Source of the DNA: Mobilibacterium timonense
Lineage (GTDB): Bacteria; Bacillota; Clostridia; Peptostreptococcales; Anaerovoracaceae
DNA length: 64,000 nt
Assembly: GCF_900155555.1 (NCBI RefSeq)
Contig: NZ_FUHN01000007.1
Span: 468,201 to 532,200, forward strand
Reading direction: 5' to 3'
Made by a program: the position numbers and the translations under genes. Below are positions 16,712 to 24,296 of the stretch, piece after piece. The notes under the pieces are model-generated. The model searched no databases, was not told the origin of the DNA, and worked only from the letters and a program-made list of their open reading frames with translations. Within the stretch, counting starts at the first letter, position 1, and the number at the start of each line of letters is the position of its first letter.

Positions 16712-16720
16712 TGGGATAGA

Positions 16721-17638
16721 CTAAAGCCATTTTTTCTTTATAAAATACCTGATCTCCAGGATGAGAAGCACCGCGCTTGCGCAGATCATCACCGGATAGG
16801 AATATCTGAATCCCAGCTCCGGCATGTACTTGAAGTTCATGCCGTACCAGCTGGTGATGAGAGAAAGCGGCATGAAGAGCGTGGTGACGACCGTGAGTAT
16901 GGTCATGATCCTGTTCTCCCTGATTTCCAGGTGGGTCACATAAAGCTCTTTGATGTTGACCGTGTAGTCTCTGAGGGAAACCGACATGTCCTTGAGCTTT
17001 TGGATCCTGTCGGTGAAGAGCTTGAAGTAGCGGATGTTGTCGCTCTTGAAGAAATGGTTTTCGTTCTCCTGGAAAAACTCTCCCAGGTCGATGAGCTGCT
17101 CGTAGTGTATGCGCAGGTCCCGGAGGTCGCTCCGTATCTTGCTGAGCCGCTTCTCGTCAGCCACCATGTCATCGTTCAGGATCTTTCTCTCCATCTCGTC
17201 CAGCTCGTCCTCGTAGGTCTCCATTATCAGGGCATCGTTGTGGATGAAGTGATCCAGCAGGTCGTATATGAACCTCTCCAGGCTCGGGAACCGCCAGCGC
17301 TTCACCAGCCTCATGGACTCGATGATCCTGTTCACCTGATGGCTGTCGTCTATCAGAACGATCCCCTTTTCGTCTAGTGCAAAGGTGAACCTGAGATCCT
17401 CGTTGTCCAGGTTGGTCCTGTCCGGGATGCTGAAAGCACCGGTTATGGAATCGTAGTTTTCCTTCGCCTCTGTGATGTACGGGGATACGGCGGTCGGATC
17501 GAAATCGATCCCCAGATCGAACTCATCCTTCATCTCGTTCCACTGGCCCGTGGTGAGCACAGCCACAAACTGCTCGTCCGTGGCGAAAAGCTGATCAAAG
17601 GATACTTTTTCCAGTTTTTCTCTTATCAGGTAAAACAT
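16721..17638 (-). CDS. corA: CorA family divalent cation transporter
   Basis: Pentameric Mg2+/Co2+ channel of the inner membrane. 305 residues: a long cytoplasmic N-domain rich in charged helices (about 1-240), then two C-terminal membrane segments joined by the signature YGMNF, preceded by TTLFMPLSLITSW. The final loop region is KYMPELGFRYSYPV. I placed the start at the ATG of MFYLIREKL, with AAGGA 7 nt upstream; the 94 open codons further upstream lie inside the ClC gene and read as an out-of-frame shadow. It begins 2 nt after the ClC stop, so expression is coupled. Confidence 0.92.
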   Translation of the reverse strand: MFYLIREKLEKVSFDQLFATDEQFVAVLTTGQWNEMKDEFDLGIDFDPTAVSPYITEAKENYDSITGAFSIPDRTNLDNEDLRFTFALDEKGIVLIDDSHQVNRIIESMRLVKRWRFPSLERFIYDLLDHFIHNDALIMETYEDELDEMERKILNDDMVADEKRLSKIRSDLRDLRIHYEQLIDLGEFFQENENHFFKSDNIRYFKLFTDRIQKLKDMSVSLRDYTVNIKELYVTHLEIRENRIMTILTVVTTLFMPLSLITSWYGMNFKYMPELGFRYSYPVMICASAVLLILEIRYFIKKKWL

Positions 17639-17640
17639 GT

Positions 17641-18972
17641 TCAGTCCTTCTTTGAAAAAATCTTCTTTCCTCCAGTGAGCAGGGCTCCGGAATATGCGCC
17701 GGCAGCCACTGGAACGATGTATGATACCGGAAAACACAGCATGAGCACGGCAACTACCACCAGGGGCTTTTTGCTCACGTTCCCGTACAGAGCAGCCACC
17801 ACTACCGCCACCGCAAACAAAGGACTTGCTCCCGTGATCCCGGCCGCCGCAAACCCGATGGCCGAGCCTCCGAATATGATCGGGAATATCTTTCCTCCAC
17901 GCCACCCGAGGCTCATACACACGTTAGTCAGGAAGAGCTTGGAGATCCCCATAGCCAGCAGGATAGCCGGTCCCATGGCCGTCCATCCTTTCATGAGCTC
18001 CTCAAGCTGATCTTCCCCGGAAAACATCGTCATCGGAACCAGCCAGCTCACACATGTCAGGATGATGCCCGCCGCTATTCCCGATATCACACGCCGGTCT
18101 CCGATCCTCTCCGCCATCCAGGACGATACCCTGTCAAACGAACTAAAGGCGAGTCCGCCGACGACACCGATCAGGACCAGAGGTATGAACCACTTCCACT
18201 CCCCGAGGTGCAGACCGGGATCCGCGGAAAATCTCGGAAGGCCTCCCGACTCTCCCGTCAATTCATTGAACACCTTCATCACCAGCAGGGCACCGAAGAG
18301 GCTCATGGCATAAAGGAAAAACCTGGTCTTCTTTGACACCAGCCTTTTTCCCTTTCCCCTTACGTCTGTCTCTGTCTCCGCGACAGGATCTGTACTACCG
18401 GCGCCGATCCTATCCGTTTTTCCTGCAGCACCAATACCGAAAGCTGACTCGATCTCGTCTGCGAAAATGAACAGCGGCGCACCGAAAAGAGCGCACATCA
18501 CAGCACCGAGGCCTGCCTCCTCCATTCCTTTTACTTCAAAGCCCTTGCGCCTCATCGTAGCGTTTACCCAGGACACCAGCCCCGCGATGATACCTGACAG
18601 GCCCGCCTCTGGTCCGACAGCACCTCCGAAAAAGAGCGGCAGAAGTGCCGATACAGCCACGACGCCCAGGTGATCATATGGATAATAGCCGTCTCTTTTC
18701 ACCTTCCCAAGGACCTGCTCCATGGAGTCAGGCAGGTCTCCATGCTTCCCGTGCCACAGCCCTATCAGAGCCCCGCCTGCAGCGCAGACCAGCATTCTGT
18801 ACCATATAGTCGATCCGCCCGGAACTATTCCCGGCAGCCTGGTCCACAGCAGCTCTATAACTACCCTCATGATGTCTATTACCAGCCAGACGCAGGCGCC
18901 GGAAAAAGCACCCAGCACAAAGGCGAGGCATCCGAAAAGAAGCATTGAAGATGTGCGGCGTGATCGACTCAT
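17641..18972 (-). CDS. ClC-type chloride channel/antiporter family protein
   Basis: About 443-residue polytopic membrane protein with roughly ten hydrophobic segments. Family marks: GGAVGPEAGLSGIIAGL (the GPE glutamate region) and, nearer the C-terminus, GWRGGKIFPIIFGGSAIG, typical of the voltage-gated chloride channel fold. The usual GSGIPE segment is not recognisable, so this is a divergent subgroup and the ion is uncertain. A charged loop around residues 190-230 is poorly conserved. Two adjacent ATGs exist; the second is better spaced from AAAGGA. Pairs with corA downstream. Confidence 0.83.
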   Translation of the reverse strand: MSRSRRTSSMLLFGCLAFVLGAFSGACVWLVIDIMRVVIELLWTRLPGIVPGGSTIWYRMLVCAAGGALIGLWHGKHGDLPDSMEQVLGKVKRDGYYPYDHLGVVAVSALLPLFFGGAVGPEAGLSGIIAGLVSWVNATMRRKGFEVKGMEEAGLGAVMCALFGAPLFIFADEIESAFGIGAAGKTDRIGAGSTDPVAETETDVRGKGKRLVSKKTRFFLYAMSLFGALLVMKVFNELTGESGGLPRFSADPGLHLGEWKWFIPLVLIGVVGGLAFSSFDRVSSWMAERIGDRRVISGIAAGIILTCVSWLVPMTMFSGEDQLEELMKGWTAMGPAILLAMGISKLFLTNVCMSLGWRGGKIFPIIFGGSAIGFAAAGITGASPLFAVAVVVAALYGNVSKKPLVVVAVLMLCFPVSYIVPVAAGAYSGALLTGGKKIFSKKD

Positions 18973-18996
18973 CATTGATCCTTTCTGGTCATGGTG

Positions 18997-19042
18997 AAAC
19001 GAAAGACCCTGCAAGCCTTGATTTCTCAGTGCTTGCAGGGTC
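18997..19042 (-). terminator. Terminator of the tRNA cluster
   Basis: Minus strand 12-bp perfect stem GACCCTGCAAGC / GCTTGCAGGGTC (19005-19042), then TTTCGTTTC. Lies 8 bp past the tRNA-Met end. Confidence 0.8.
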
Positions 19043-19050
19043 ATGATCAT

Positions 19051-19126
19051 TGGTTGCGGGGGGAGGACTTGAACCTCCGGCCTCCGGGTTATGAGCCCGA
19101 CGAGCTACCAACTGCTCTACCCCGCG
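19051..19126 (-). tRNA. tRNA-Met (CAT)
   Basis: Cloverleaf on the minus strand: acceptor CGCGGGG / CCCCGCA, D-arm with AGCAGTTGGTAGCTC, anticodon stem CGGGC-TCATAAC-CCG giving anticodon CAU, T-loop GTTCAAGTC, encoded CCA. The first position C (mismatched to A) is a mark of initiator tRNA, so it may be tRNA-fMet; the anticodon-stem GGG/CCC pairs that initiators carry are also present. Confidence 0.92.
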
Positions 19127-19144
19127 ATATCAAATTGTCTGTAT

Positions 19145-19232
19145 TGGTGCCGGAAACCGGGCTCGAACCGGTACGAGATAAAATCTCATGGGATTTTAAG
19201 TCCCAGGCGTCTGCCAATTCCGCCATTCCGGC
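19145..19232 (-). tRNA. tRNA-Leu (TAA)
   Basis: 88-nt class II tRNA on the minus strand: acceptor GCCGGAA / TTCCGGC, anticodon loop ACTTAAAAT with anticodon UAA, long variable arm, T-loop GTTCGAGCC, encoded CCA. Confidence 0.94.
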
Positions 19233-19245
19233 AGAAGAAATTAAA

Positions 19246-19320
19246 TGGCTCCGAGGGTGGGGCTCGAACCCACAACCTACCGGTTAACAGCCGGTTGCTC
19301 TGCCATTGAGCTACCTCGGA
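19246..19320 (-). tRNA. tRNA-Asn (GTT)
   Basis: 75-nt tRNA on the minus strand: acceptor TCCGAGG / CCTCGGA, anticodon stem-loop CCGGC-TGTTAAC-CGG (anticodon GUU), T-loop GTTCGAGCC, encoded CCA. First tRNA of the three-gene transcript. Confidence 0.94.
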
Positions 19321-19349
19321 AAATCCTGTCCCGTTTTCGCGACTTCATT

Positions 19350-19378
19350 AGTATACACTTTGAGCAGGGGTGTGTCAA
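19350..19378 (-). promoter_or_regulatory. Promoter of the tRNA-Asn/Leu/Met cluster
   Basis: Minus strand TTGACA (19373-19378), 17-nt spacer, TATACT (19350-19355), about 30 nt before tRNA-Asn. Confidence 0.88.
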
Positions 19379-19398
19379 CGTTTTTTTACAATAATTGC

Positions 19399-19442
19399 AA
19401 AATATTTTTACACGGCCGCGGAGCTACTCCTCTGCGGCCATG
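19399..19442 (-). terminator. Possible terminator overlapping the TPR gene stop
   Basis: Minus strand 9-bp stem CATGGCCGC / GCGGCCGTG whose left arm lies in the last codons of the TPR gene; tail TAAAAATATTTT is weak. May end the long upstream transcript before the tRNA promoter. Confidence 0.45.
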
Positions 19443-20521
19443 TTATCCTTTACGATCTCGATCTTTTTTCTGTATTTCTCCGCGCTGTCGTTCAGTCCGA
19501 CGGCCTCGTAGACCTGGATGAGCTCCTCCATGATCTGAATGTTGCTCGGAGAATACCGGAGCGCGGTCTTGTAGTCCTGGATCGCCTCCTCGGCGCTGCC
19601 AAGAGCCGTCTCGGCCTGTGCCAGGTAATACCAGAGAGGCCACCACTGGCTGTAAGGTCCCTCCGTGTAACCAAGCAGAACGTCTCTGCCGTTCTGGAAG
19701 TCCCCTCTCAGGATATCGTTCACGGCAGCCTCTATCTTCACCGGCTCCTCGAGGGATTCAAGCCTTTCGCTGATCTCCTCCCTCATGTCCTCTCCATCCT
19801 TGTCCGTGCGGGACGAGGACAGCTCCAGGAAGGTCTGCCATGTGAGCTGGGCTTTTTTGTACAGGCCCAGGTTGGCATATGAATATCCCAGAAAGTAGTA
19901 TCCCATATCGAAGTCCTGGTGGATCATGGTAAGGAGCTCGAAGATATCGATCGCCTCGGCCTTGAATGATCCGACATAATTCTCGTCGTCATTCTCCAGT
20001 GAATAGGCATCCGTAAGCGCCCTGCCATAGTAATAAAGTGCGTCTCTGTTCTGAGGGTCCATGAGAAGAGCCGTCCTGAAAAACATGGCTCCCGCCTCGT
20101 AATTCCCTGCAGACGACCTCTTTACGCCTTCTCCAATCATGGCCTTCACCGCCTGATCTCCGAAGATCCTCTTTATGTATTCAAGATACTGTGCCCTGAA
20201 TGGAAAATCCGGGTCTCCCCCCAGGACGCGGCCCATGTTCACTGCGATGGTCCTGGTGGTCAGCTCCTGCCCTTCTCCTGCATCCACGGGAACGGGCACT
20301 CCCTTCAGGACTTCGGCCATCCCCAGGCGGTCCAGCATCTCGTCGTTCAACTCATCGAAGAGAGTCCCCTCGTTGAGCTTTCTGAGGTATTTCGCCACCC
20401 GGTCCTTCGGCTCATCCTGCTTCGGAGTCCTGCCGCCCGGCTCCGAGCCGCCGTCAGCACCGCGTCCGACGGACTTCTCTTTTTCCCCCTGAAGGTCCTT
20501 AAGCTTCACGATCTCCGTCAT
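19424..20521 (-). CDS. Tetratricopeptide-repeat protein
   Basis: 365 residues. The first ~60 are charged and probably disordered. From about 130 on there are TPR-like helix pairs: GNYEAGAMFFRTALLMDPQN, then GYYFLGYSYANLGLYKKAQL, then ALGSAEEAIQDYKTALRYSP and IQVYEAVGLNDSAEKYRKKI. No signal peptide or membrane segment, so a cytoplasmic scaffold. Its ATG directly follows the stop of the degenerate radical-SAM gene (TAG-ATG), so the two are translated together and may act as a pair. Function unknown. Confidence 0.85.
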   Translation of the reverse strand: MTEIVKLKDLQGEKEKSVGRGADGGSEPGGRTPKQDEPKDRVAKYLRKLNEGTLFDELNDEMLDRLGMAEVLKGVPVPVDAGEGQELTTRTIAVNMGRVLGGDPDFPFRAQYLEYIKRIFGDQAVKAMIGEGVKRSSAGNYEAGAMFFRTALLMDPQNRDALYYYGRALTDAYSLENDDENYVGSFKAEAIDIFELLTMIHQDFDMGYYFLGYSYANLGLYKKAQLTWQTFLELSSSRTDKDGEDMREEISERLESLEEPVKIEAAVNDILRGDFQNGRDVLLGYTEGPYSQWWPLWYYLAQAETALGSAEEAIQDYKTALRYSPSNIQIMEELIQVYEAVGLNDSAEKYRKKIEIVKDNMAAEE

Positions 20522-22039
20522 CTACAGTTCCCATCCTTTTCTGTCGAACTTCTTTACTTCTTCCGGGCTCATGCTCTTCTCCATGTCGTCGTGGATAACG
20601 TCCATGAGGACCTGGAGGCGCAGAGTCTCGTTGCTGCTGTCGTACTGCCGCTGGGCGAATGCATACAGTATGCGGTAAAGATCGTCCATGCGGCCGGTCT
20701 TTTTCGTGAGACCGTTACGCTGCACATAGTCGGCCAGCTCCGAGAAAAAGGAGTACGGCCTTGCGCCGGTATCCCGGAAGATCCGGTCCAGCGACTGGGA
20801 GAACGCGTCGGTCCCGGTGTAAAGCCCGGTGATCTTCGCCACGTCCTTGATCCTGATCAGCTCAGGTGCTGTCATGAAATCGTTGGCGATCACCTGGTAA
20901 GGCGGCCTCGTGCTGTACACGTAGCCGAACCGGTCGGCCTCCTCCCTCAGAAGTGTCCCCTTTCTGAGCCTAAGGATGCGGATGTTGAGAGTGGCCGTTC
21001 CCAGGCCGTACGCCTTGTTGAACGTCCTCTCGAAGTGCTGCGGCGTATCGTACGGCAGTCCCGCGGTGATATATGAATTTATCCTCACCTTGCTTGTCTG
21101 GAGAAGCTTGCTCACGTTGTACATCAGCTGATAGATGTTCGCCTTTCTCCCCACCGCATCAAGCGCCTCGGCGTTGGTGCTCTCGATATCCATGTTGAAC
21201 TCGAAGAGCCCCTCCCTCGCTCCGGAGAGCAGCCTGATGGTCTCGTCGTCCAGATAGTCACCGTTGATATCGAAAACGAACGTGGTCACGCCGTTGTCGT
21301 TGCTGATCAGGTAGTCCCAGATCTTGTAGGCCCTGTCCACGTCGTAGTTGAACCACTTTTCTATGAACGTTACAGACTTTACCTCCTTGATGAGAAAATA
21401 CCTCAGCTCGGAGCACACCCTGCCGAGCGGCAGTGTCCTTATCGTCCTGTCCGGCAGCACCTGAGAATAGGCACACCGGTCAGGGTTCCCACGGAAGGAC
21501 TGATAATAGACTTCGTCTCTGCTGGAGAGCTCTTCTCTTTCGTATGGAAAAGGGATGTTGTCGAAATCCACAGGTTCCGGGAACTCGTTGACGAATATCG
21601 TCCCGTTGTCCCTGTAGGCCAGCCCCCTGATGTTGGCGAAATCGAACTGGTATGTGAGGAGCGTCTTCACGAAGGAAAAGAGGATCATCTCTCCCTCGCC
21701 TCTGAACACGAAGTCCACCTCAGGGTGCTCCTCCATGTACCTTCTCGTTCCGAAGGACACCTCCATGCCCCCCACTATGATGTTCACCACCGGCACAGCC
21801 TTTTTCACCAGCTCCGCCAGGCTGTCGATTCTGGAGGATATGCGCATGTTGGTGTGGAAATAGACCAGGTCGTATCCGCCACGGACTATGTCGTCGTACA
21901 TCTCCCCCACTGTCATCTCCTCGGGATATTCCTTTACAGAAACATCTGCGGGAGAGTCGGCGACTGCGCTGTACATGTTTTTCAGCGCGAGCTTGTTGTG
22001 AATGCATCCGCTCTGAATAGTAGTAAGAAGAAGTCTCAT
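20522..22039 (-). CDS. B12-binding/radical-SAM (DUF4080-like) protein lacking the cluster cysteines
   Basis: 505 residues, same layout as DUF4080 proteins. Residues 1-150 are a cobalamin-binding-like domain (GCIHNKLALKNMYSAV, VVNIIVGGMEVSFG, FVFRGEGE). The barrel follows, with LPLGRVCSELRYFL and SVTFIEKWFNYDVDRAYKIWDY, and C-terminal helices. Where the family has C-x3-C-x2-C this protein reads RGNPDRCAYSQ: Asn185, Cys189, Ser192. Only one of three cluster ligands remains, so it cannot hold the usual [4Fe-4S] cluster. It is nonetheless intact and sits in a conserved housekeeping block, so it may have become a non-catalytic or regulatory protein. Follows argS by 8 bp. Confidence 0.8.
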   Translation of the reverse strand: MRLLLTTIQSGCIHNKLALKNMYSAVADSPADVSVKEYPEEMTVGEMYDDIVRGGYDLVYFHTNMRISSRIDSLAELVKKAVPVVNIIVGGMEVSFGTRRYMEEHPEVDFVFRGEGEMILFSFVKTLLTYQFDFANIRGLAYRDNGTIFVNEFPEPVDFDNIPFPYEREELSSRDEVYYQSFRGNPDRCAYSQVLPDRTIRTLPLGRVCSELRYFLIKEVKSVTFIEKWFNYDVDRAYKIWDYLISNDNGVTTFVFDINGDYLDDETIRLLSGAREGLFEFNMDIESTNAEALDAVGRKANIYQLMYNVSKLLQTSKVRINSYITAGLPYDTPQHFERTFNKAYGLGTATLNIRILRLRKGTLLREEADRFGYVYSTRPPYQVIANDFMTAPELIRIKDVAKITGLYTGTDAFSQSLDRIFRDTGARPYSFFSELADYVQRNGLTKKTGRMDDLYRILYAFAQRQYDSSNETLRLQVLMDVIHDDMEKSMSPEEVKKFDRKGWEL

Positions 22040-22047
22040 CTCTGTTA

Positions 22048-23769
22048 TTACATCCTTTCAGGAGCCTGGATACCCAGGAGGCCCAGGCAGTTTGCTATCA
22101 CGGTCCTGGAGGCGCTGACAAGGGCCAGCTTCGCCAGTTTTTCCTTCTCGTCATCGACCAGAATGTGTTCGTCGTGATAGAACTTGTTGAAGCTCTGTGC
22201 AATGTCCACCAGATGTCTCGTGAGGATAGAAGGCTCATACTTCTCTCCGGCATCCATGATCACCTCAGGCACTCTGTACAGGTCCTTGATGAGCTGATAA
22301 CCGCTTTCCGAGGTTATGTACCTGAAGTCCAGATCCTGCACGTCCTTCAGCTTTTCCAGGTCTCCCCTGGAGGCCTTTCTCAGCACGCTGCATGCCCTGG
22401 CGTGTGTGTACTGTACATACGGGCCCGTCTCTCCGTCGAAGTTAGTCACGTTGTCCCAGTCAAAGACGTAATCCTTGATCCTGTTGTTGGAAAGCTCCTG
22501 GAATATCACGGCTCCTATGCCGACCTGCTTTGCCACCTGGTCCACATCTATGCCCTCGGTGTTCTTTTCGGCGATGATATCCCTGGTCTTCTCCACGGCG
22601 GTGTTCAGCACGTCCTCCAGGAACACGACCCTTCCGTTTCTCGTGGACATGGTGCCCTCAGGCAGGCTGACCAGTCCGAATGGTACATGAACACAGTCCT
22701 TCTGCCAGTCGTATCCCATTAGCTGAAGGACTGCCTTCCACTGCTGGAAGTGGAGGTTCTGCTGTGATGCCACCACGTAGATGCACTTGTAAAAGTCGTA
22801 TGTCTTTTTGCGGTAGATAGCGGCCGCTATGTCTCTCGTTGCGTAGAGACTGGAGCCGTCGGACTTTTGTATGACCGCCGGAGTGCTGATACCCATTGAC
22901 TCCAGATCAACGATCTGGGCGCCCCTGGACTCCTGGAGAAGCCCCTTTTCCTTGAGCTCCTCGATGACCGCAGGCATCTTATCTGAATAGAAGCTCTCAC
23001 CGGCATAGGAATCGAAGGTGATCCCCAGCATCTCGTAGACCCTGCTGAACTCCTTGAGGGAGAGCTCTCTGAACTTCTGCCACAGAGCGACTTCCTCCTC
23101 GTCGCCGGCCTCGAGCTTCGCAAAGGCCTCCCTGGCCTTGTCGTCGAGCGAAGGATCCTTTTCCGCCTCTCTATGGAACCTGGTGTAATACCCCAGCAGG
23201 GTCTTGATCGGGTCCTTAGCCAGCTCATCCGGGTCTCCCCAGAGCCTGTAGGCTACGATCATCTTACCGAACTGCGTGCCGTAATCTCCCAGGTGGTTTA
23301 TCCTCACCACGTTATAGCCCATCTCATCATAGAGCTTGTAGATGGCGTTTCCGATAACGGTACTCCTGATGTGGCCGATGTGGAAAGGCTTCGCGATATT
23401 AGGAGAAGAATACTCCACGATCACTGTCCTTCCCTTTCCGATATCCGAACGTCCGTAGTCCCTGCCCTGGGTGAGGACAGCATTTACCACATCAGCTGCC
23501 ACCAGTTCCTTGTTCATGAACATGTTCACGTACGCGTTTACAGGCTCGACTTTCTGGAAGAGAGAAGAGCCGGAGATCCTTTCTGCCACGTCCTTTGCTA
23601 TGAGCGGAGGTGCCTTTCTCAATACTTTGGCCAGCCTGAAGCACGGAAACGCGAAATCTCCGTGGCTGGTGTCTCCCGGTATCTCAATAAGTCCTGCGAT
23701 CTCCTCGTCGGTGAGTCCGAAGGACGGATCATTGATCTCCTGCGCTATCTTCTTCTTAAAATCGATCAT
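22048..23769 (-). CDS. argS: Arginyl-tRNA synthetase
   Basis: Charges tRNA-Arg. 573 residues from the ATG of MIDFKKKIAQEI, which has GGAGAGG 6 nt upstream; the frame also opens at a TTG 18 bp earlier with no better signal. N-terminal Arg-specific domain (GDFAFPCFRLAKVLRKAPP), class I signature SPNIAKPFHIGHIRSTVIG near residue 125, a KMSKS-equivalent MSTRNG, and the C-terminal anticodon domain ending LGLLGIQAPERM. Normal length. Confidence 0.95.
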   Translation of the reverse strand: MIDFKKKIAQEINDPSFGLTDEEIAGLIEIPGDTSHGDFAFPCFRLAKVLRKAPPLIAKDVAERISGSSLFQKVEPVNAYVNMFMNKELVAADVVNAVLTQGRDYGRSDIGKGRTVIVEYSSPNIAKPFHIGHIRSTVIGNAIYKLYDEMGYNVVRINHLGDYGTQFGKMIVAYRLWGDPDELAKDPIKTLLGYYTRFHREAEKDPSLDDKAREAFAKLEAGDEEEVALWQKFRELSLKEFSRVYEMLGITFDSYAGESFYSDKMPAVIEELKEKGLLQESRGAQIVDLESMGISTPAVIQKSDGSSLYATRDIAAAIYRKKTYDFYKCIYVVASQQNLHFQQWKAVLQLMGYDWQKDCVHVPFGLVSLPEGTMSTRNGRVVFLEDVLNTAVEKTRDIIAEKNTEGIDVDQVAKQVGIGAVIFQELSNNRIKDYVFDWDNVTNFDGETGPYVQYTHARACSVLRKASRGDLEKLKDVQDLDFRYITSESGYQLIKDLYRVPEVIMDAGEKYEPSILTRHLVDIAQSFNKFYHDEHILVDDEKEKLAKLALVSASRTVIANCLGLLGIQAPERM

Positions 23770-23811
23770 GAATCCCTCTCCAATCAAAAAGTGTTATATC
23801 TGTATGGTGTC

Positions 23812-24264
23812 TTATTTTCTTACAAAGACCTCTTTGAAGTTGTTCTCGGTGGCCACGGGAATGCCCATATCCTTGAGCATCTTTGTGAAAATGCCGTTTC
23901 CCGAAACTCTCCTTCCGGTAAAGGTCCCGTCATAGATGTATCCGCAGCCGCAGGACGGGCTGTAGGCCTTGAGGATAGCTCCCTCTATGACCTCTCCCTT
24001 CCTCTCCGCTGTGTCCATGGCCAGCCTGAGGGCCTCTTCAGCTCCCCTCTGGAAAAACTCGGTAACGTCCTTTCCCGACTTATCGATGACACGGCCATCC
24101 ACCTGCTCTGCCGGCTCGCGGGGAGATTTCAGGCCTCCCTGGGCCTCAGGGCACACGGAAACACAGCTGTGCTCCTCACAGAAACGAACGACGTCGGGCT
24201 TCACGTTGTTGCCCCCGTCGTACTTGCAATTTATGCCGATCAGGCACCTGCTCACGATAAACAT
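23812..24264 (-). CDS. DUF523 family protein
   Basis: 150 residues with the whole set of DUF523 cysteine motifs: SRCLIGINCKYDGGNN at the start, VSVCPEAQGGLKSPREP, and AYSPSCGCGYIYDGTFTG. The cysteines may bind a metal or cluster, but the family has no firm biochemical role. Between mutS2 and argS on the same strand, 32-42 bp gaps, so cotranscribed. Confidence 0.9.
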   Translation of the reverse strand: MFIVSRCLIGINCKYDGGNNVKPDVVRFCEEHSCVSVCPEAQGGLKSPREPAEQVDGRVIDKSGKDVTEFFQRGAEEALRLAMDTAERKGEVIEGAILKAYSPSCGCGYIYDGTFTGRRVSGNGIFTKMLKDMGIPVATENNFKEVFVRK

Positions 24265-24296
24265 AGATCACACACCTTTCTCCACCACTGCAGAAA

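Noticed and set aside
16600..16720. T-box or SAM riboswitch in the cysE leader
   Set aside because: No T-box sequence or recognisable riboswitch fold; the region is explained by a promoter plus the Rrf2-type inverted repeat.
17639..17920. N-terminal extension of CorA
   Set aside because: These open codons lie inside the ClC coding region in another frame; the ATG at 17638 has a ribosome site and gives the family length.
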